Shown here: piece by piece, positions 50,437 through 60,515 of the stretch
How the letters are laid out: each line of letters begins with the position of its first letter
How positions within the stretch are numbered: the first letter of the stretch is position 1
Source of the DNA: Streptomyces kanamyceticus
GTDB lineage: Bacteria; Actinomycetota; Actinomycetes; Streptomycetales; Streptomycetaceae
NCBI RefSeq assembly: GCF_008704495.1
Contig: NZ_CP023699.1
Span: 7,254,001-7,318,000 of the forward strand
Direction: 5' to 3'
Length of the DNA: 64,000 nt
The notes under the pieces: model-generated
Databases searched by the model: none
Seen by the model: the letters and a program-made list of their open reading frames with translations, nothing else
What the model was told of the DNA's origin: nothing
Translations under genes and position numbers: made by a program

Positions 50437-51600
50437 ATGATCAGGGCTGCGGCCAGACGGCGCGACGCGGAGCAGCGCGACTGGCTGCTGCGCGGCACGC
50501 CGCCCCCGCCGTGGGTGCGGTGGCCGCCGCCGCTGCTGCTCTTGTCGATCGTCCTGATCCAGCTGGTCACCCCGGAGACGGTGGACCTGAGCTTCCTGGT
50601 CGCCGCCGTGCCGCCGCTGGCCGCCCTGTCCTACGGCCCCGCCGCCACCGCGGTCCTCGGCGGCGTCGTGGTCATGCTGCTCGCGCTGCCGGGCTTCGGC
50701 CTCGGCCACCCCGGCAACAGCGACGAGCTGACGATCAGCTTCATCGCGCTGCTCAGCGTGCTCTTCGCCTGGGTGCGCAGCCGCCGCGAGGCCCAGCTCG
50801 TCACGGTCCGCACGGTCGCGGAGGCGGCCCAGTTCGCGGTCCTGCCGCCGCTGCCGGAGCGGGTCGGCGGGGTGGGGTGCGCGGGTCTGTACGAGGCGGC
50901 GCAGCACGAGTCGCTCGTCGGCGGTGACTTCTTCGACGTCCGCAGGGGGCCGACCGGGGTGCGGGCCGTGGTCGGCGACGTGCAGGGGCACGGGCTCGCC
51001 GCGGTCGGTACGGTGGCGGCGCTGCTCGGCGCGTTCCGCGAGGCGGTTCTCGACAAGCCCGACCTGGAGGGCGTCGCCGCCCGTCTGGACCGCAGGCTCG
51101 TGGTGGACTCGGCGGGCGACGAGCACGCCGAACTGTTCGCCACGGCGGTGCTCCTGGAGTTCCCCGACGACTCGTCCGTCGTACGCGTCGTCTCCTGCGG
51201 TCACCCGCCTCCGCTGCTGCTGCGCGGCTCCGAGGTCACCGAAATCGCCATCCCCGCCGGGGCCCCGCTCGGCCTCGGCCTCGCGGGCCTGGCGCCCCCC
51301 GAACAGCTGACCGTGCCGCTGCTCGCGGGCGATCTGGTGCTGGCCCTGACCGACGGCGTGAGCGAGGCACGGGACGCGACCGGCACGTTCTATCCCCTGC
51401 CGGACCGCCTCACCGCCATGCTCAAGGCGGACCCCGCTCTCCTGGACGCGCCCCAGGCCCTCACGGAACGGGTCTGGTCGGACGTGGTGGGCTACGCGGG
51501 CAGCGTGCGCGACGACGTGACGATGATGGTGTTCGCGCCGAGTGCGGTGGGTGAGGGGGAGGGCGAGGGGGAAGGTGGGGCGGGGGCGGGGGGTTCTTAG
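50437..51600 (+). CDS. Membrane PP2C/SpoIIE-type serine phosphatase
   Basis: The product has 387 residues. Residues about 25-110 hold three or four membrane helices (PPPLLLLSIVLIQLVTP, FLVAAVPPLAALSYG, LGGVVVMLLALPGFG, ISFIALLSVLFAW). The C-terminal SpoIIE domain shows GGDFFDVRRGPTGVRAVVGDVQGHGLAAVGTVA and the metal aspartate in LALTDGVSEARD. It probably dephosphorylates an anti-sigma-factor antagonist, as in other Streptomyces. The C-terminus is a GEGEGEGEGG tail made of repeated GGGGAG-like codons. Its stop overlaps that of the TetR gene by four bases. Confidence 0.9.
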   Translation: MIRAAARRRDAEQRDWLLRGTPPPPWVRWPPPLLLLSIVLIQLVTPETVDLSFLVAAVPPLAALSYGPAATAVLGGVVVMLLALPGFGLGHPGNSDELTISFIALLSVLFAWVRSRREAQLVTVRTVAEAAQFAVLPPLPERVGGVGCAGLYEAAQHESLVGGDFFDVRRGPTGVRAVVGDVQGHGLAAVGTVAALLGAFREAVLDKPDLEGVAARLDRRLVVDSAGDEHAELFATAVLLEFPDDSSVVRVVSCGHPPPLLLRGSEVTEIAIPAGAPLGLGLAGLAPPEQLTVPLLAGDLVLALTDGVSEARDATGTFYPLPDRLTAMLKADPALLDAPQALTERVWSDVVGYAGSVRDDVTMMVFAPSAVGEGEGEGEGGAGAGGS

Positions 51601-52244
51601 CCCGACCGCGTCAACAGCCCCGTCCCGCCCACGAGTTCCCGCAGGCACCGCACCGCGAGTTCCGCGGGGGAGTCCGGGCCCGTGACGTCCGCGTCCGACT
51701 CCGCCCAGGTCTCCAGGGCGACCCGGATCGCGTCCGTCGCCGCGGCCGCCGCCAGGCGGATGTGGAGTGCGGGGGCGCCGGGGCCCGCGAGGGTCTCAAG
51801 GACGGGTCTGAGGCGTTCCTCGGATTCCTGGTTCACGCGGTACCAGACCGCCCGCAGCGCGGGGTCGTCCACCGCGGCGCGCAGCAGTCCGCGGGCCTGG
51901 CGCAGGCCGTCCGCCGCGGCCGGGTCCCGCGCGGCGAGTGCCTCCGAGATCGCCGCCTCCAGGGCCTTCGGCAGGTCCGCGCCGGGCCTGCTCGCGGCGA
52001 GGAGCGCGCGCCAGCGCTCCCCGCCGACGGCGAGCAGCGGGGCGACCGCGTCCTGCTTGGTGCGGAAGTACCGGTAGAAGGTGCGCAGCGCGACCCCGGC
52101 CCGGCCCGCGATCGCCTCGGCCGTGGTGCCTTCGGTGCCGTGCTCGGTGAAGAGCGCGGCCGCGGCGTGCGCGATCTCCAGCTGGGTGGCCAGCTTGCGG
52201 CGCTCCGTGAGGGAGAGGGGCGGGGTCGGCGACTGGGTGCTCAC
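51597..52244 (-). CDS. TetR-family regulator
   Basis: The product has 215 residues. The HTH is IAHAAAALFTEHGTEGTTAEAIAGRAGVALRTFYRYFRTKQDAV, and the C-terminus follows the TetR_C pattern with a Trp/Tyr-rich pocket. GTG 52244 is the preferred start. The gene is divergent from the SDR gene at 52359, so it very likely controls the SDR operon (52359-54049). The inducer is unknown. Confidence 0.9.
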   Translation of the reverse strand: MSTQSPTPPLSLTERRKLATQLEIAHAAAALFTEHGTEGTTAEAIAGRAGVALRTFYRYFRTKQDAVAPLLAVGGERWRALLAASRPGADLPKALEAAISEALAARDPAAADGLRQARGLLRAAVDDPALRAVWYRVNQESEERLRPVLETLAGPGAPALHIRLAAAAATDAIRVALETWAESDADVTGPDSPAELAVRCLRELVGGTGLLTRSG

Positions 52245-52358
52245 CCCGCCGAGCCTACGCCGACCGAGCCACATTGGCATGGCTGGTCGAAGTGGCACAT
52301 TGTGCCACCGGGGCGTACCGTGCAGGAGAAGGCAAGATTGCGAGAGTGGGAGAACGCC

Positions 52359-53162
52359 ATGAGCGCCATGCAGACCCTGAACCGCTACGAAGGACGCCGC
52401 GCCCTGGTCACCGGCGGCGGCTCCGGCATCGGGCAGGCCACCGTGCTGCGGATGCTGGCCGAGGGCGGCACCGTCGTCGCCGCCGACGTCAGCGAGGACG
52501 GCCTGAAGGACACCGTCGCCAAGGCCGGTGCCGACGCGGGGCGCCTGACCACCGTCGTCGTGAACATCGCCGACGAGGGCTCGGTCCGCGCGGGCGTCGC
52601 CACCGCCGTCGAGGCCCTCGACGGCCTGGACGTCCTGGTGAACGCGGCGGGCATCCTGCGCTCCTCGCACACCCACGAGACCACCCTCGACGCCTTCAAC
52701 CAGGTCATCGGGGTCAACCTCACCGGCACCTTCCTGATGATCCGCGAGGCGATCCCCGCGCTGCTCCAGGGCAACGGCTCCGCGGTGGTCAACTTCAGCT
52801 CCACCTCGGCGATGTTCGCCCACCCGTACATGGCGGCGTACGCGGCGAGCAAGGGCGGCATCCAGTCCATGACGCACGCGCTGGCCAGCGAGTACGGCAA
52901 GCAGGGCATCCGCTTCACCGCCGTACAGCCGGGCTCCATCTCCTCCGGCATGACCGACGGCTCCGGCGCCAGCAGGCAGAGCGTCGGCCCCGGCCTGCCC
53001 GAGGACGCGGACATGAGCCTGTTCGTGAAGCTCGCGCCCGCGCTCGGCCAGGGCTTCGCGGGCCCGGAGACCGTCGCCTCCGTCGTCGCCATGCTCGCCT
53101 CCGACGACGGCCGCTTCATCACCGGCACCGAGGTCCGCGTCGACGGCGGCACCCACTTCTGA
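52359..53162 (+). CDS. SDR-family oxidoreductase, first of a pair
   Basis: The product has 267 residues. It is a classical short-chain dehydrogenase: cofactor motif TGGGSGIGQ, NAAGILR (NNAG), active-site Ser in VVNFSSTSAMF and YxxxK in YAASKGGI. A basic residue near Asp(VVAADVSED) favours NAD. The paired SDR starts 20 bp downstream in one operon, under the divergent TetR. The substrate could be a steroid, terpenoid or aromatic alcohol, but nothing in the sequence fixes it. Confidence 0.92.
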   Translation: MSAMQTLNRYEGRRALVTGGGSGIGQATVLRMLAEGGTVVAADVSEDGLKDTVAKAGADAGRLTTVVVNIADEGSVRAGVATAVEALDGLDVLVNAAGILRSSHTHETTLDAFNQVIGVNLTGTFLMIREAIPALLQGNGSAVVNFSSTSAMFAHPYMAAYAASKGGIQSMTHALASEYGKQGIRFTAVQPGSISSGMTDGSGASRQSVGPGLPEDADMSLFVKLAPALGQGFAGPETVASVVAMLASDDGRFITGTEVRVDGGTHF

Positions 53163-53182
53163 GCCGCGGAGGACACCCGATC

Positions 53183-54049
53183 ATGAGCAGCGCAGCAGAG
53201 ACCTTCGGCGGCCGGGTCGCCGTCATCACCGGGGCGTCGGCGGGCATCGGCGCCGGGTTCGCCCGGCACGCCGCGTCCCTCGGCATGAAGCTCGTCCTCG
53301 CCGACATCGCGGCCGAGCGCCTGACGGCGGTCGCCGACGAGCTCGCGGGCGCCGGCGCCGAGGTCGAGGCCGTCGTCACCGACGTCGCGGACCCAGCCTC
53401 CGTCGACGCGCTCGCCGACCGTGCCTGCGAGCGGTTCGGCGCGGTCGACCTGCTCGTCAACAACGCCGGGATCATGGCGATGGGCTACTCCTGGGAGATC
53501 CCCGCCGAGCGCTGGGACGCCGCCCTGCGCGTCAACGTCGGCGGGTACGTCAACGGCATCCGCTCCTTCGTGCCGCGCCTGATCGAGCGCGGCACCAAGG
53601 CGTGGATCGTCAACGTCTCCTCCGTCGGCGGCCTCTTCCCGAGCCCGCTGATGGCGCCGTACAGCGTCACCAAGTTCGGCACGCTCGCGCTCACCGAGTC
53701 GCTCGCGTACGAACTGAGGATGAAGGGGGCCGACATCCAGGTCTCCGTCGTCCTGCCCGACTCGGTGCGCAGCGAGATCTTCCGTGCGGCCAGGCCGGGC
53801 GACAGCGCCGGGGACGGCACGCACGACGGCACCCCGCCCGAGATCGCGGGCTTCAACGACATGCTCCAGGCACGCGCCGACACCCAGGGCATCACCGCCG
53901 ACGAACACGCCCGCCGCTGCTTCGAGCAGATCGCCGAGGGCCGCTACTGGGTCACCCCGCAGCCGGAGATGATCGACGCGGGCCTGCCGTCGCGCACGGA
54001 GATGATTCTCCGGCGTACGAATCCGGAGCTGGACCTCGGCGCGGTCTAG
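53183..54049 (+). CDS. SDR-family oxidoreductase, second of the pair
   Basis: The product has 288 residues. Cofactor motif TGASAGIGAG, NNAGIMA, active-site Ser in IVNVSSVGGL and YxxxK in YSVTKFGTL. An aspartate after the second strand (ADIAAER) suggests NAD. The C-terminal extension (ARRCFEQIAEGRYWVTPQPEMID) is longer than in minimal SDRs. The gene begins 20 bp after its neighbour, so both enzymes probably act in the same conversion. Confidence 0.92.
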   Translation: MSSAAETFGGRVAVITGASAGIGAGFARHAASLGMKLVLADIAAERLTAVADELAGAGAEVEAVVTDVADPASVDALADRACERFGAVDLLVNNAGIMAMGYSWEIPAERWDAALRVNVGGYVNGIRSFVPRLIERGTKAWIVNVSSVGGLFPSPLMAPYSVTKFGTLALTESLAYELRMKGADIQVSVVLPDSVRSEIFRAARPGDSAGDGTHDGTPPEIAGFNDMLQARADTQGITADEHARRCFEQIAEGRYWVTPQPEMIDAGLPSRTEMILRRTNPELDLGAV

Positions 54050-54066
54050 GGCCCGGCCGGGACCGG

Positions 54067-54591
54067 TCAGTCGGCCATGAACCGGCTCCACAGCCGCGGA
54101 TACCGCTGCGCCATCACCGCGTCGTCCTCGAAGTCGATGGCCGTGCCCTCCGGTTCCGGGGGAGCGGGCGGAATGCCGAGGTCGGGGGCGACGACACCGG
54201 TGAGCTGCTCGTAGGCCTCGTCGGCGGCGTAACCGAGCTCCTCGCCGTCGCCGTCGAGGTCCTCGTCGAAGTCGTCGAGGAGCTCGGCGAGCGCGTCGGG
54301 ATCGTGCACCGCCCCCTCGAAGACCTCCCTGCCCTGGCCGATCAGCCAGCACCGGAAGTAGTCGAAGGCGTCGTCGCTCGTGCCGCCGAGCAGCACCCAG
54401 GCGGCGCCCCACAGGTCCCAGCGGTAGGCGCGGTTGTAGCGCACCTCGAAGTGACGGGCGAAGTCGAGGACGGCGTCCGGATCGGAGCGCACCAGTCTCT
54501 CGACGAGCAGCTCGGCGTGGTCCTCGGGGTCGCCGCCGGCGGCCTCGCGAGTACCGTCCACGATCTCCCAGAACTCCGTCTCGTCCATCAC
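54067..54591 (-). CDS. DUF4240 protein
   Basis: The product has 174 residues. The DUF4240 pattern is MDETEFWEIVDGTREAAGGD at the start, then the YRWDLWGAAWVLLGGTSDDAFDYFRCWLIGQGREVFE core. It is acidic and probably helical. GTG 54591 or ATG 54588 starts it. In S. coelicolor-like genomes DUF4240 proteins are usually alone; the function is unknown. The gene converges with the SDR gene, with an 18-bp gap. Confidence 0.88.
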   Translation of the reverse strand: MMDETEFWEIVDGTREAAGGDPEDHAELLVERLVRSDPDAVLDFARHFEVRYNRAYRWDLWGAAWVLLGGTSDDAFDYFRCWLIGQGREVFEGAVHDPDALAELLDDFDEDLDGDGEELGYAADEAYEQLTGVVAPDLGIPPAPPEPEGTAIDFEDDAVMAQRYPRLWSRFMAD

Positions 54592-54722
54592 GGGTCAAGC
54601 ATCGGTCCTGGAGAGTGGGGGCGCACGCGGAGTGAGCCGGAATGCGGCTGTCTCGTTATGCGTGCACATGCCGATGGAAAAACCGACAGGGGTTGTCGGC
54701 TTTTGGTGGAAGCCTCACCAAC

Positions 54723-55649
54723 ATGGACACCACGCAGAAACTGACCGGGAAGATCGCCCTCGTCGCGGGCGCCACCCGCGGCGCGGGCCGCGCGATGGCC
54801 GTGGAGCTGGGCCGCGCGGGAGCCACCGTGTACGTGACGGGACGGACCACCCGCGAGCACACCAGCGAGATCGGCCGGAGCACCGAGACCATCGAGGAGA
54901 CGGCGGAGCTGGTGGACGCGGCGGGCGGCAAGGGCATCGCCGTGCCCACCGACCACCTGGAGCCCGAGCAGGTCGAGGCACTCGTCGAGCGCATCGACCG
55001 GGAACAGGGCCGCCTCGACATCCTCGTCAACGACATCTGGGGCGGCGACGTCCACGTCGAGTGGGACAAGAAGATGTGGGAGCACGACCTCGACAAGGGT
55101 CTTCGCCTCCTGCGCCTGGGCATGGAGACCCACATCATCACCAGCAGGTACGCGCTGCCGCTGCTCATCAAGAACCCCGGCGGCCTGGTCGTCGAGGTCA
55201 CCGACGGCACCGAGGAGTACAACCGCGCCAACTACCGCAAGCCCTTCTACTACGACCTCGCCAAGGCGGCCCCGCTGCGGATGGCGCACAACCTCGCCGA
55301 GGAGGTCGAGGAGTACGGCTGCACGGCGCTGTGCCTGACACCGGGCTGGCTGCGCTCGGAATTCATGCTCGACACCGCGTTCAAGGTGACCGAGGAGAAC
55401 TGGCAGGACGGCTGCGAGCAGAACCCGCACTTCGCGATCTCCGAGACGCCGACGTTCGTGGGCCGCGCCCTCGTCGCGCTCGCCACCGACCCGGAGGTGG
55501 CCCGCAGGAACGGCGCCTCGCTCTCCAGCGGCGGACTCGCCAAGGAGTACGGCTTCACGGACGTGGACGGCTCCGCGCCGGACGCCTGGCGCTACATCGC
55601 GGAGGTCGAGCAGACGGGCAAGGAGGCGGACGTCACGGGTTACCGGTAG
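54723..55649 (+). CDS. SDR-family oxidoreductase
   Basis: The product has 308 residues. Cofactor motif VAGATRGAGRAMAVELG, VTGRTTRE, a late segment ILVNDIWGGD in place of NNAG, and YYDLAKAAPLRM around the catalytic Tyr/Lys. This matches the larger SDR type annotated as short-chain dehydrogenase in actinomycetes. ATG 54723 is preferred; the frame to 54642 lacks a ribosome site. The WYL regulator gene reads towards it and ends 9 bp after, so the two converge. Confidence 0.88.
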   Translation: MDTTQKLTGKIALVAGATRGAGRAMAVELGRAGATVYVTGRTTREHTSEIGRSTETIEETAELVDAAGGKGIAVPTDHLEPEQVEALVERIDREQGRLDILVNDIWGGDVHVEWDKKMWEHDLDKGLRLLRLGMETHIITSRYALPLLIKNPGGLVVEVTDGTEEYNRANYRKPFYYDLAKAAPLRMAHNLAEEVEEYGCTALCLTPGWLRSEFMLDTAFKVTEENWQDGCEQNPHFAISETPTFVGRALVALATDPEVARRNGASLSSGGLAKEYGFTDVDGSAPDAWRYIAEVEQTGKEADVTGYR

Positions 55650-55657
55650 AGCCCGGC

Positions 55658-56629
55658 TCATCGGTACAGCTCGGCGGCCCGCGCCGCCGCGTCCGCGAAC
55701 CGCTCGCGGAGCGCGGCGGGCTCAAGGACCTCCGCCTCCGGGCCGAGCGCCATCAGCTGCGTGTACGCCACGTCCTCGTTCTCGACGGGCAGGGTGACCG
55801 TCACCCGGCCCGTCGCGTCGGGCTCGCCCGCCGTTTCCATCGCCTCGCGCGCGGACGCGGCATCGGTGGCGTACGGCAGCGCCCGCACGCCCGCGTCGGA
55901 GAGCCGCACCACCACCCGGGACCGCAGGATCGCCCGCGCGAACTGCGCGGCCCGCTCCTCCCAGAAGCCCGGCAGGTCGAACTCCTCGTCGCGTACGAAG
56001 CGCTGCCCGCCCGCGGCGACCGCGGTGAAGCGGTCGATGCGGTACACCCGGTACGCCCCGGAGCCGGTGACCCGCGCGCACAAGTACCAGACGCCCGCCT
56101 TGAGCACGAGGCCGTAGGGCTCGAGCTCCCGCTCCACCTCGGAGTCCTGGCGCCGGTAGCGGGCCTCGATCAGCCGGTCGTCCCACACCGCGTCGGCGAC
56201 GGCGGGCAGCAGCTCGGGCGCGGGCGTCTCCTTGAACCAGCCGGGGGCGTCCAGATGGAAGCGCTGCGCGGCGTTCTGCGAGGCGTCGCGCAGGGACGGC
56301 ATCAGCGCCGCCGACACCTTCAGGCGGGCCGCCGACGCCGCGTCGTCCAGGCCCATCTCGCGCAGCGCGCCCGGCACCCCGGAGAGGAAGAGCGCCTCGG
56401 CCTCGCTGCGGCCGAGCCCGGTGAGGCGGGTGCGGTAGCCGCCGATGAGCCGGTACCCGCCGGTCCGCCCCCGGTCGGCGTAGACCGGAACCCCCGCCTC
56501 CGACAGCGCCTGGGCGTCGCGCGTGATGGTCCGCTCGGACACTTCGAGCTCGGCGGCCAGCTCGGCGGCGGTCATGGAGGGGCGTGCCTGGAGCAGGAGC
56601 ACCATCTTGATGAGGCGAGCAGCGCGCAT
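55658..56629 (-). CDS. WYL-domain transcriptional regulator (YafY type)
   Basis: The product has 323 residues. The N-terminal HTH_11 domain is LIKMVLLLQARPSMTAAELAAELEVSERTITRDAQAL. The WYL domain lies at about 130-230, with LEPYGLVLKAGVWYLCARV (the W-Y-L core) and the following YRIDRFTAV. A C-terminal WCX region ends it. WYL proteins sense nucleotides or nucleic acid and often control DNA-damage or defence genes. Divergent or neighbouring targets are not clear here. ATG 56629. Confidence 0.92.
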   Translation of the reverse strand: MRAARLIKMVLLLQARPSMTAAELAAELEVSERTITRDAQALSEAGVPVYADRGRTGGYRLIGGYRTRLTGLGRSEAEALFLSGVPGALREMGLDDAASAARLKVSAALMPSLRDASQNAAQRFHLDAPGWFKETPAPELLPAVADAVWDDRLIEARYRRQDSEVERELEPYGLVLKAGVWYLCARVTGSGAYRVYRIDRFTAVAAGGQRFVRDEEFDLPGFWEERAAQFARAILRSRVVVRLSDAGVRALPYATDAASAREAMETAGEPDATGRVTVTLPVENEDVAYTQLMALGPEAEVLEPAALRERFADAAARAAELYR

Positions 56630-56654
56630 GCGTCCATGATGCCGCGCACGAAAA

Positions 56655-56704
56655 CACCCGCCCGCCCTTTCACCCGCGAAGCGGGGTGAAAGGGCGGGCG
56701 GGTG
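56655..56704. terminator. Strong 21-bp hairpin between aceE and the WYL gene
   Basis: Arms at 56655-56675 and 56684-56704 are perfectly complementary with an 8-base loop. It lies about 45 bp past the leftward aceE stop. Confidence 0.9.
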
Positions 56705-56747
56705 GGGGATATCCGCCGCGAAGCGGCGGGCCAGTGATCCCGCAGAC

Positions 56748-59444
56748 CTACAGGCCGTACTTGGCCCGGGCTTCCTTCACCGCGGAGGCAGGCACCTCAC
56801 CCCGCGCGGCGAGCCGAGCCAACGCCGCGACGACGATCGACTCCGCGTCGATGCCGAAGTGACGGCGCGCCGCGTCCCGCGTGTCGGAGAGGCCGAACCC
56901 GTCCGCGCCGAGCGAGGAGTAGTCCTGCTCGACCCACTGCGCGATCTGGTCGGGGACCTGACGCATGTAGTCGGAGACGGCGAGCACCGGACCCTGCGCG
57001 CCCTCAAGTGCCTTGCGGACGAAGGGAGTGCGCTCCTCGCCGCGCAGGATGGCCTCGTCGGCCTCCAGCGCGTCGCGCCGCAGCTCCGTCCAGGACGTCG
57101 CGGACCACACGTCGGCGGCCACGCCCCACTCCTCGGCGAGCAGCCGCTGCGCCTTGAGCGTCCAGTGGATCGCGGTGCCCGAGCCGAGCAGCTGGATCCG
57201 CGCGGCGTTGGCGGCCGGGGAAACCCCGGCGGTCTCGGCCGTGTTGAAGCGGTACAGGCCCTTGATGATGCCCTCGTCGATGCCCGAGGGCTTCGCGGGC
57301 TGCGGCATCGGCTCGTTGTAGACGGTGAGGTAGTAGAAGACGTTCTGGTCCTCGCCCTCGGCCGCCTCGCCGTACATGCGGCGCAGGCCCTCCTTGACGA
57401 TGGCCGCGACCTCGTAGGCGAACGCCGGGTCGTACGAGAGCGCCGCCGGGTTGGTCGCCGCGATCACCGGCGAGTGACCGTCCGCGTGCTGCAGACCCTC
57501 ACCCGTCAGCGTCGTACGACCGGCCGTCGCGCCCACCAGGAAGCCGCGGCCCAGCTGGTCGCCGAGCTGCCACATCTGGTCGGCGGTGCGCTGCCAGCCG
57601 AACATCGAGTAGAAGATGTAGAAGGGGATCATCGCTTCGCCGTGCGTCGCGTACGACGTGGAAGCGGCGATGAAGTCCGCCATCGAACCGGCCTCGGTGA
57701 TCCCCTCGTTGAGGATCTGGCCGTCCTTGGCTTCCTTGTAGTACATCAGCTGGTCGCGGTCGACCGGCTCGTACGTCTGGCCCTTGGGCGAGTAGATGCC
57801 GAGCGAGGGGAAGAGCGACTCCATGCCGAAGGTGCGCGCCTCGTCGGGGACGATCGGCACCCAGCGCTTGCCGGACTCCTTGTCGCGTACGAGGTCCTTG
57901 ACCAGGCGTACGAACGCCATGGTCGTGGCCACCGACTGCGTACCCGAGCCCTTGTCGAAGGAGGCGAACGCCTTCTCGGCGGGGGCGGGCAGCGGCGCGA
58001 GCGGCTGCGTGCGGCGGGCCGGGGCGGGGCCGCCGAGCGCCGCGCGGCGCTCCTGGAGGTAGCGGACCTCGGGGGAGTCGGCGCCGGGGTGGCCGTAGGG
58101 CACCTGGCCGTCGACGAAGTCGCTGTCCGGGATCGGCAGGCCGAGCAGGTCGCGCATGTCCTTGAACTCGTCCACCGAGAGCTTCTTCATCTGGTGGTTG
58201 GCGTTCTTGGACTCGAAGCCCTTGCCGAGGGTGAAGCCCTTGACCGTCTGCGCGAGGATCACGGTCGGCGCGCCCTTGTGGGTGAGCGCCGCACGGTAGG
58301 CCGCGTAGACCTTGCGGGCCTCGTGGCCGCCGCGCGAGAGGTGGAAGCACTCGCTGATCTTGTCGTCGCTGAGCAGCTTGGCCAGCTCGACGAGCGCGGG
58401 CTCGGCGCCGAAGAAGTGCTCGCGGATGTAGGCGGCGTCACGCGTCGCGTACGTCTGGAACTGCGCGTCAGGCACCTCGCGCAGGCGGCGGACCAGGGCG
58501 CCGGTGGTGTCGAGCTGGAAGAGCTCGTCCCAGGCGTTGCCCCACATGATCTTGATGACGTTCCAGCCGGCGCCGCGGAACTGCGCCTCCAGCTCCTGCA
58601 CCACGCGGAAGTTGGCGCGGACCGGGCCGTCGAGGCGCTGCAGGTTGCAGTTGATGACGTACGTGAGGTTGTCCAGACCCTCACGCGAGGCCAGTGCGAG
58701 GGCCGCGGTCGACTCGGGCTCGTCCATCTCGCCGTCACCGAGGAACGCCCACACGTGCGAGGCGGAGACGTCCTTGATGCCGCGGTTGGTGAGGTACCGG
58801 TTGAAGCGCGCCTGGTAGATCGCGGAGAGCGGACCCAGACCCATGGAGACGGTCGGGAACTCCCACAGCCAGGGCAGGCGGCGCGGGTGCGGGTAGGAGG
58901 GCAGGCCGTTGCCGCCCGCCTCCTGCCGGAAGTTGTCGAGCTGTGCCTCGTTCAGACGGCCGTCGAGGAAGGCGCGGGCGTAGATGCCGGGGGAGGCGTG
59001 GCCCTGGATGTACAGCTGGTCGCCGGAACCGTCCCCCTCCTTGCCCTTGAAGAAGTGGTTGAAGCCGGTCTCGTACAGCCAGGCCGCGGACGCGAACGTC
59101 GCGATGTGGCCGCCGACGCCGTGCTTGGAGCCGCGGGTCACCATCGCGGCAGCGTTCCAGCGGTTCCACGCGGTGATCTTCCGCTCCATCTCCTCGTCAC
59201 CGTCGATGGACGGCTCGGCGGAGGTGGGGATGGTGTTGACGTAGTCCGTCTCGAGCAGCTTGGGCAGCGCCAGGCCCGCGCCCTCGGCGCGCTCCAGCGT
59301 GCGGCGCATCAAGTACGCGGCACGGTGCGGCCCGGCCGCCTCGGTAACGGCGTCCAGGGAGGCCTGCCATTCGGCGGTCTCCTCGGGGTCGCGGTCCGGG
59401 AGCTGGTCGAGCTCGCTCGGCTGGATTGCGGAGGGGTCGGTCAT
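56748..59444 (-). CDS. aceE: Pyruvate dehydrogenase E1 component (homodimeric)
   Basis: The product has 898 residues, the homodimeric AceE length. It decarboxylates pyruvate with thiamine diphosphate and passes the acetyl group to lipoyl-E2. Motifs are [42 protein letters not shown] (GDGE ThDP/Mg), [27 protein letters not shown] and the late [13 protein letters not shown]. It is separated from the lipA/lipB system but uses it through E2. A GntR/FCD gene (59744-60367) lies between it and the E2 gene, reading the same way, with a 299-bp gap before aceE that contains its promoter. Confidence 0.98.
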   Translation of the reverse strand: MTDPSAIQPSELDQLPDRDPEETAEWQASLDAVTEAAGPHRAAYLMRRTLERAEGAGLALPKLLETDYVNTIPTSAEPSIDGDEEMERKITAWNRWNAAAMVTRGSKHGVGGHIATFASAAWLYETGFNHFFKGKEGDGSGDQLYIQGHASPGIYARAFLDGRLNEAQLDNFRQEAGGNGLPSYPHPRRLPWLWEFPTVSMGLGPLSAIYQARFNRYLTNRGIKDVSASHVWAFLGDGEMDEPESTAALALASREGLDNLTYVINCNLQRLDGPVRANFRVVQELEAQFRGAGWNVIKIMWGNAWDELFQLDTTGALVRRLREVPDAQFQTYATRDAAYIREHFFGAEPALVELAKLLSDDKISECFHLSRGGHEARKVYAAYRAALTHKGAPTVILAQTVKGFTLGKGFESKNANHQMKKLSVDEFKDMRDLLGLPIPDSDFVDGQVPYGHPGADSPEVRYLQERRAALGGPAPARRTQPLAPLPAPAEKAFASFDKGSGTQSVATTMAFVRLVKDLVRDKESGKRWVPIVPDEARTFGMESLFPSLGIYSPKGQTYEPVDRDQLMYYKEAKDGQILNEGITEAGSMADFIAASTSYATHGEAMIPFYIFYSMFGWQRTADQMWQLGDQLGRGFLVGATAGRTTLTGEGLQHADGHSPVIAATNPAALSYDPAFAYEVAAIVKEGLRRMYGEAAEGEDQNVFYYLTVYNEPMPQPAKPSGIDEGIIKGLYRFNTAETAGVSPAANAARIQLLGSGTAIHWTLKAQRLLAEEWGVAADVWSATSWTELRRDALEADEAILRGEERTPFVRKALEGAQGPVLAVSDYMRQVPDQIAQWVEQDYSSLGADGFGLSDTRDAARRHFGIDAESIVVAALARLAARGEVPASAVKEARAKYGL

Positions 59445-59743
59445 GTCGCCGCCTTCCTGAGTCGGAGGGGGTCCCCTGTTCGGTAAGGGGTAGGGGTGCC
59501 CGGTTCTTGGCAGGACAGGGCGTGAGGCTCTGGTGAGAGCCCGTCGGAGACTCTAACTCCGTGATCGATGATCGATCAAAGGGTTGAAGGCGAAAACTCC
59601 TCGATATGGAGAAAGTCGGCATCCGGTGCCAGGGAAATGGGCACGCGGTGCCTTCGAATTGAAGGATTCCCGCAGGTGGGAGCACGTATGAGCGGGACGG
59701 CCACGGATGAGCGCGGGCTCCCGCGAAGGCCCCGCGGAGCGGC

Positions 59744-60367
59744 TCAGGCGCGCGGAGCGCAGCCCAGGACGTGGGACTTCACCAGCTCGGCGATGGCCGG
59801 ATCGCGTCGCCGGAAGGCAGAGACGAGGGCCTCGTGCTCCTCCGCGTACGACTGCTGGACCGTGCCAAGCCAGCGGATGGAGAGCGCCGTGAAGACCTCG
59901 ATGCCCAGGCCCTCCCAGGTGTGCAGGAGCACAGAGTTGTCCGCGGCCCGCACCAGCTCGCGGTGGAAGCCGACGGTGTGCCGGACCTGCCCGGTGCCGT
60001 CCGCGGCCCTGTCCGCCTCGTAGAGGGCCGTGACGTGGGGCTCCAGGGCCGAGCAGTCCTCGGCGAGCCGCTCCGCCGCCAGCTCGGCGGCGATGGCTTC
60101 GAGCCCCGCCCGCACCGGGTAGCTCTCCTCCAGGTCGGCGGCCGTCAAGTTGCGTACGCGTACGCCCTTGTTGGGGGCGGACTCGATGAGCCGCAGCGTC
60201 TCCAGCTCGCGCAGCGCCTCGCGGACCGGGGTCTGGGAGACCTCCAGTTCGACGGCGATGCGGCGCTCCACGATGCGCTCGCCCGGCTTCCAACGCCCGC
60301 TGACGATCCCCTCCACGATGTGCTCGCGGATCTGTTCGCGCAGCGAGTGAACGACGGGCGCGGTCAT
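59744..60367 (-). CDS. GntR/FCD-family regulator
   Basis: The product has 207 residues. The GntR winged helix is LREQIREHIVEGIVSGRWKPGERIVERRIAVELEVSQTPVREALRELETLRLI, followed by an FCD helical bundle with the metal ligands His/Asp in VRHTVGFHRELVRAADN and a late His in SHVLGC. FCD proteins usually sense organic acids. PdhR, which controls pyruvate dehydrogenase in other bacteria, is of this class, and its place beside aceE suggests pyruvate or a related acid. ATG 60367; the frame to 60421 is less likely. Confidence 0.88.
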   Translation of the reverse strand: MTAPVVHSLREQIREHIVEGIVSGRWKPGERIVERRIAVELEVSQTPVREALRELETLRLIESAPNKGVRVRNLTAADLEESYPVRAGLEAIAAELAAERLAEDCSALEPHVTALYEADRAADGTGQVRHTVGFHRELVRAADNSVLLHTWEGLGIEVFTALSIRWLGTVQQSYAEEHEALVSAFRRRDPAIAELVKSHVLGCAPRA

Positions 60368-60428
60368 GTGGGCTCCTCCGGCAGGGGCTCTGGACCCCAA
60401 GGGCGTTTGACCCCTAGACAATACGGCG

Positions 60429-60462
60429 ACGCCCCCGTCCGGAAACCTCCGAACGGGGGCGT
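60429..60462 (-). terminator. Terminator downstream of the E2 gene
   Basis: ACGCCCCCGT at 60429 pairs with ACGGGGGCGT at 60453 around a 14-base loop, past the E2 stop at 60516. Confidence 0.85.
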
Positions 60463-60515
60463 ACGCGCTGATGAGACGAGTGTTACAGCGTCTCCCAGGT
60501 CAATCGCCGGGTGAC

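Noticed and set aside
59461..59500. A further copy of the palindromic element (GGGGGTCCCCTGTTCGG)
   Set aside because: Only a partial resemblance to the left end exists, and the right end AGAGCTTGGGGAA is absent.
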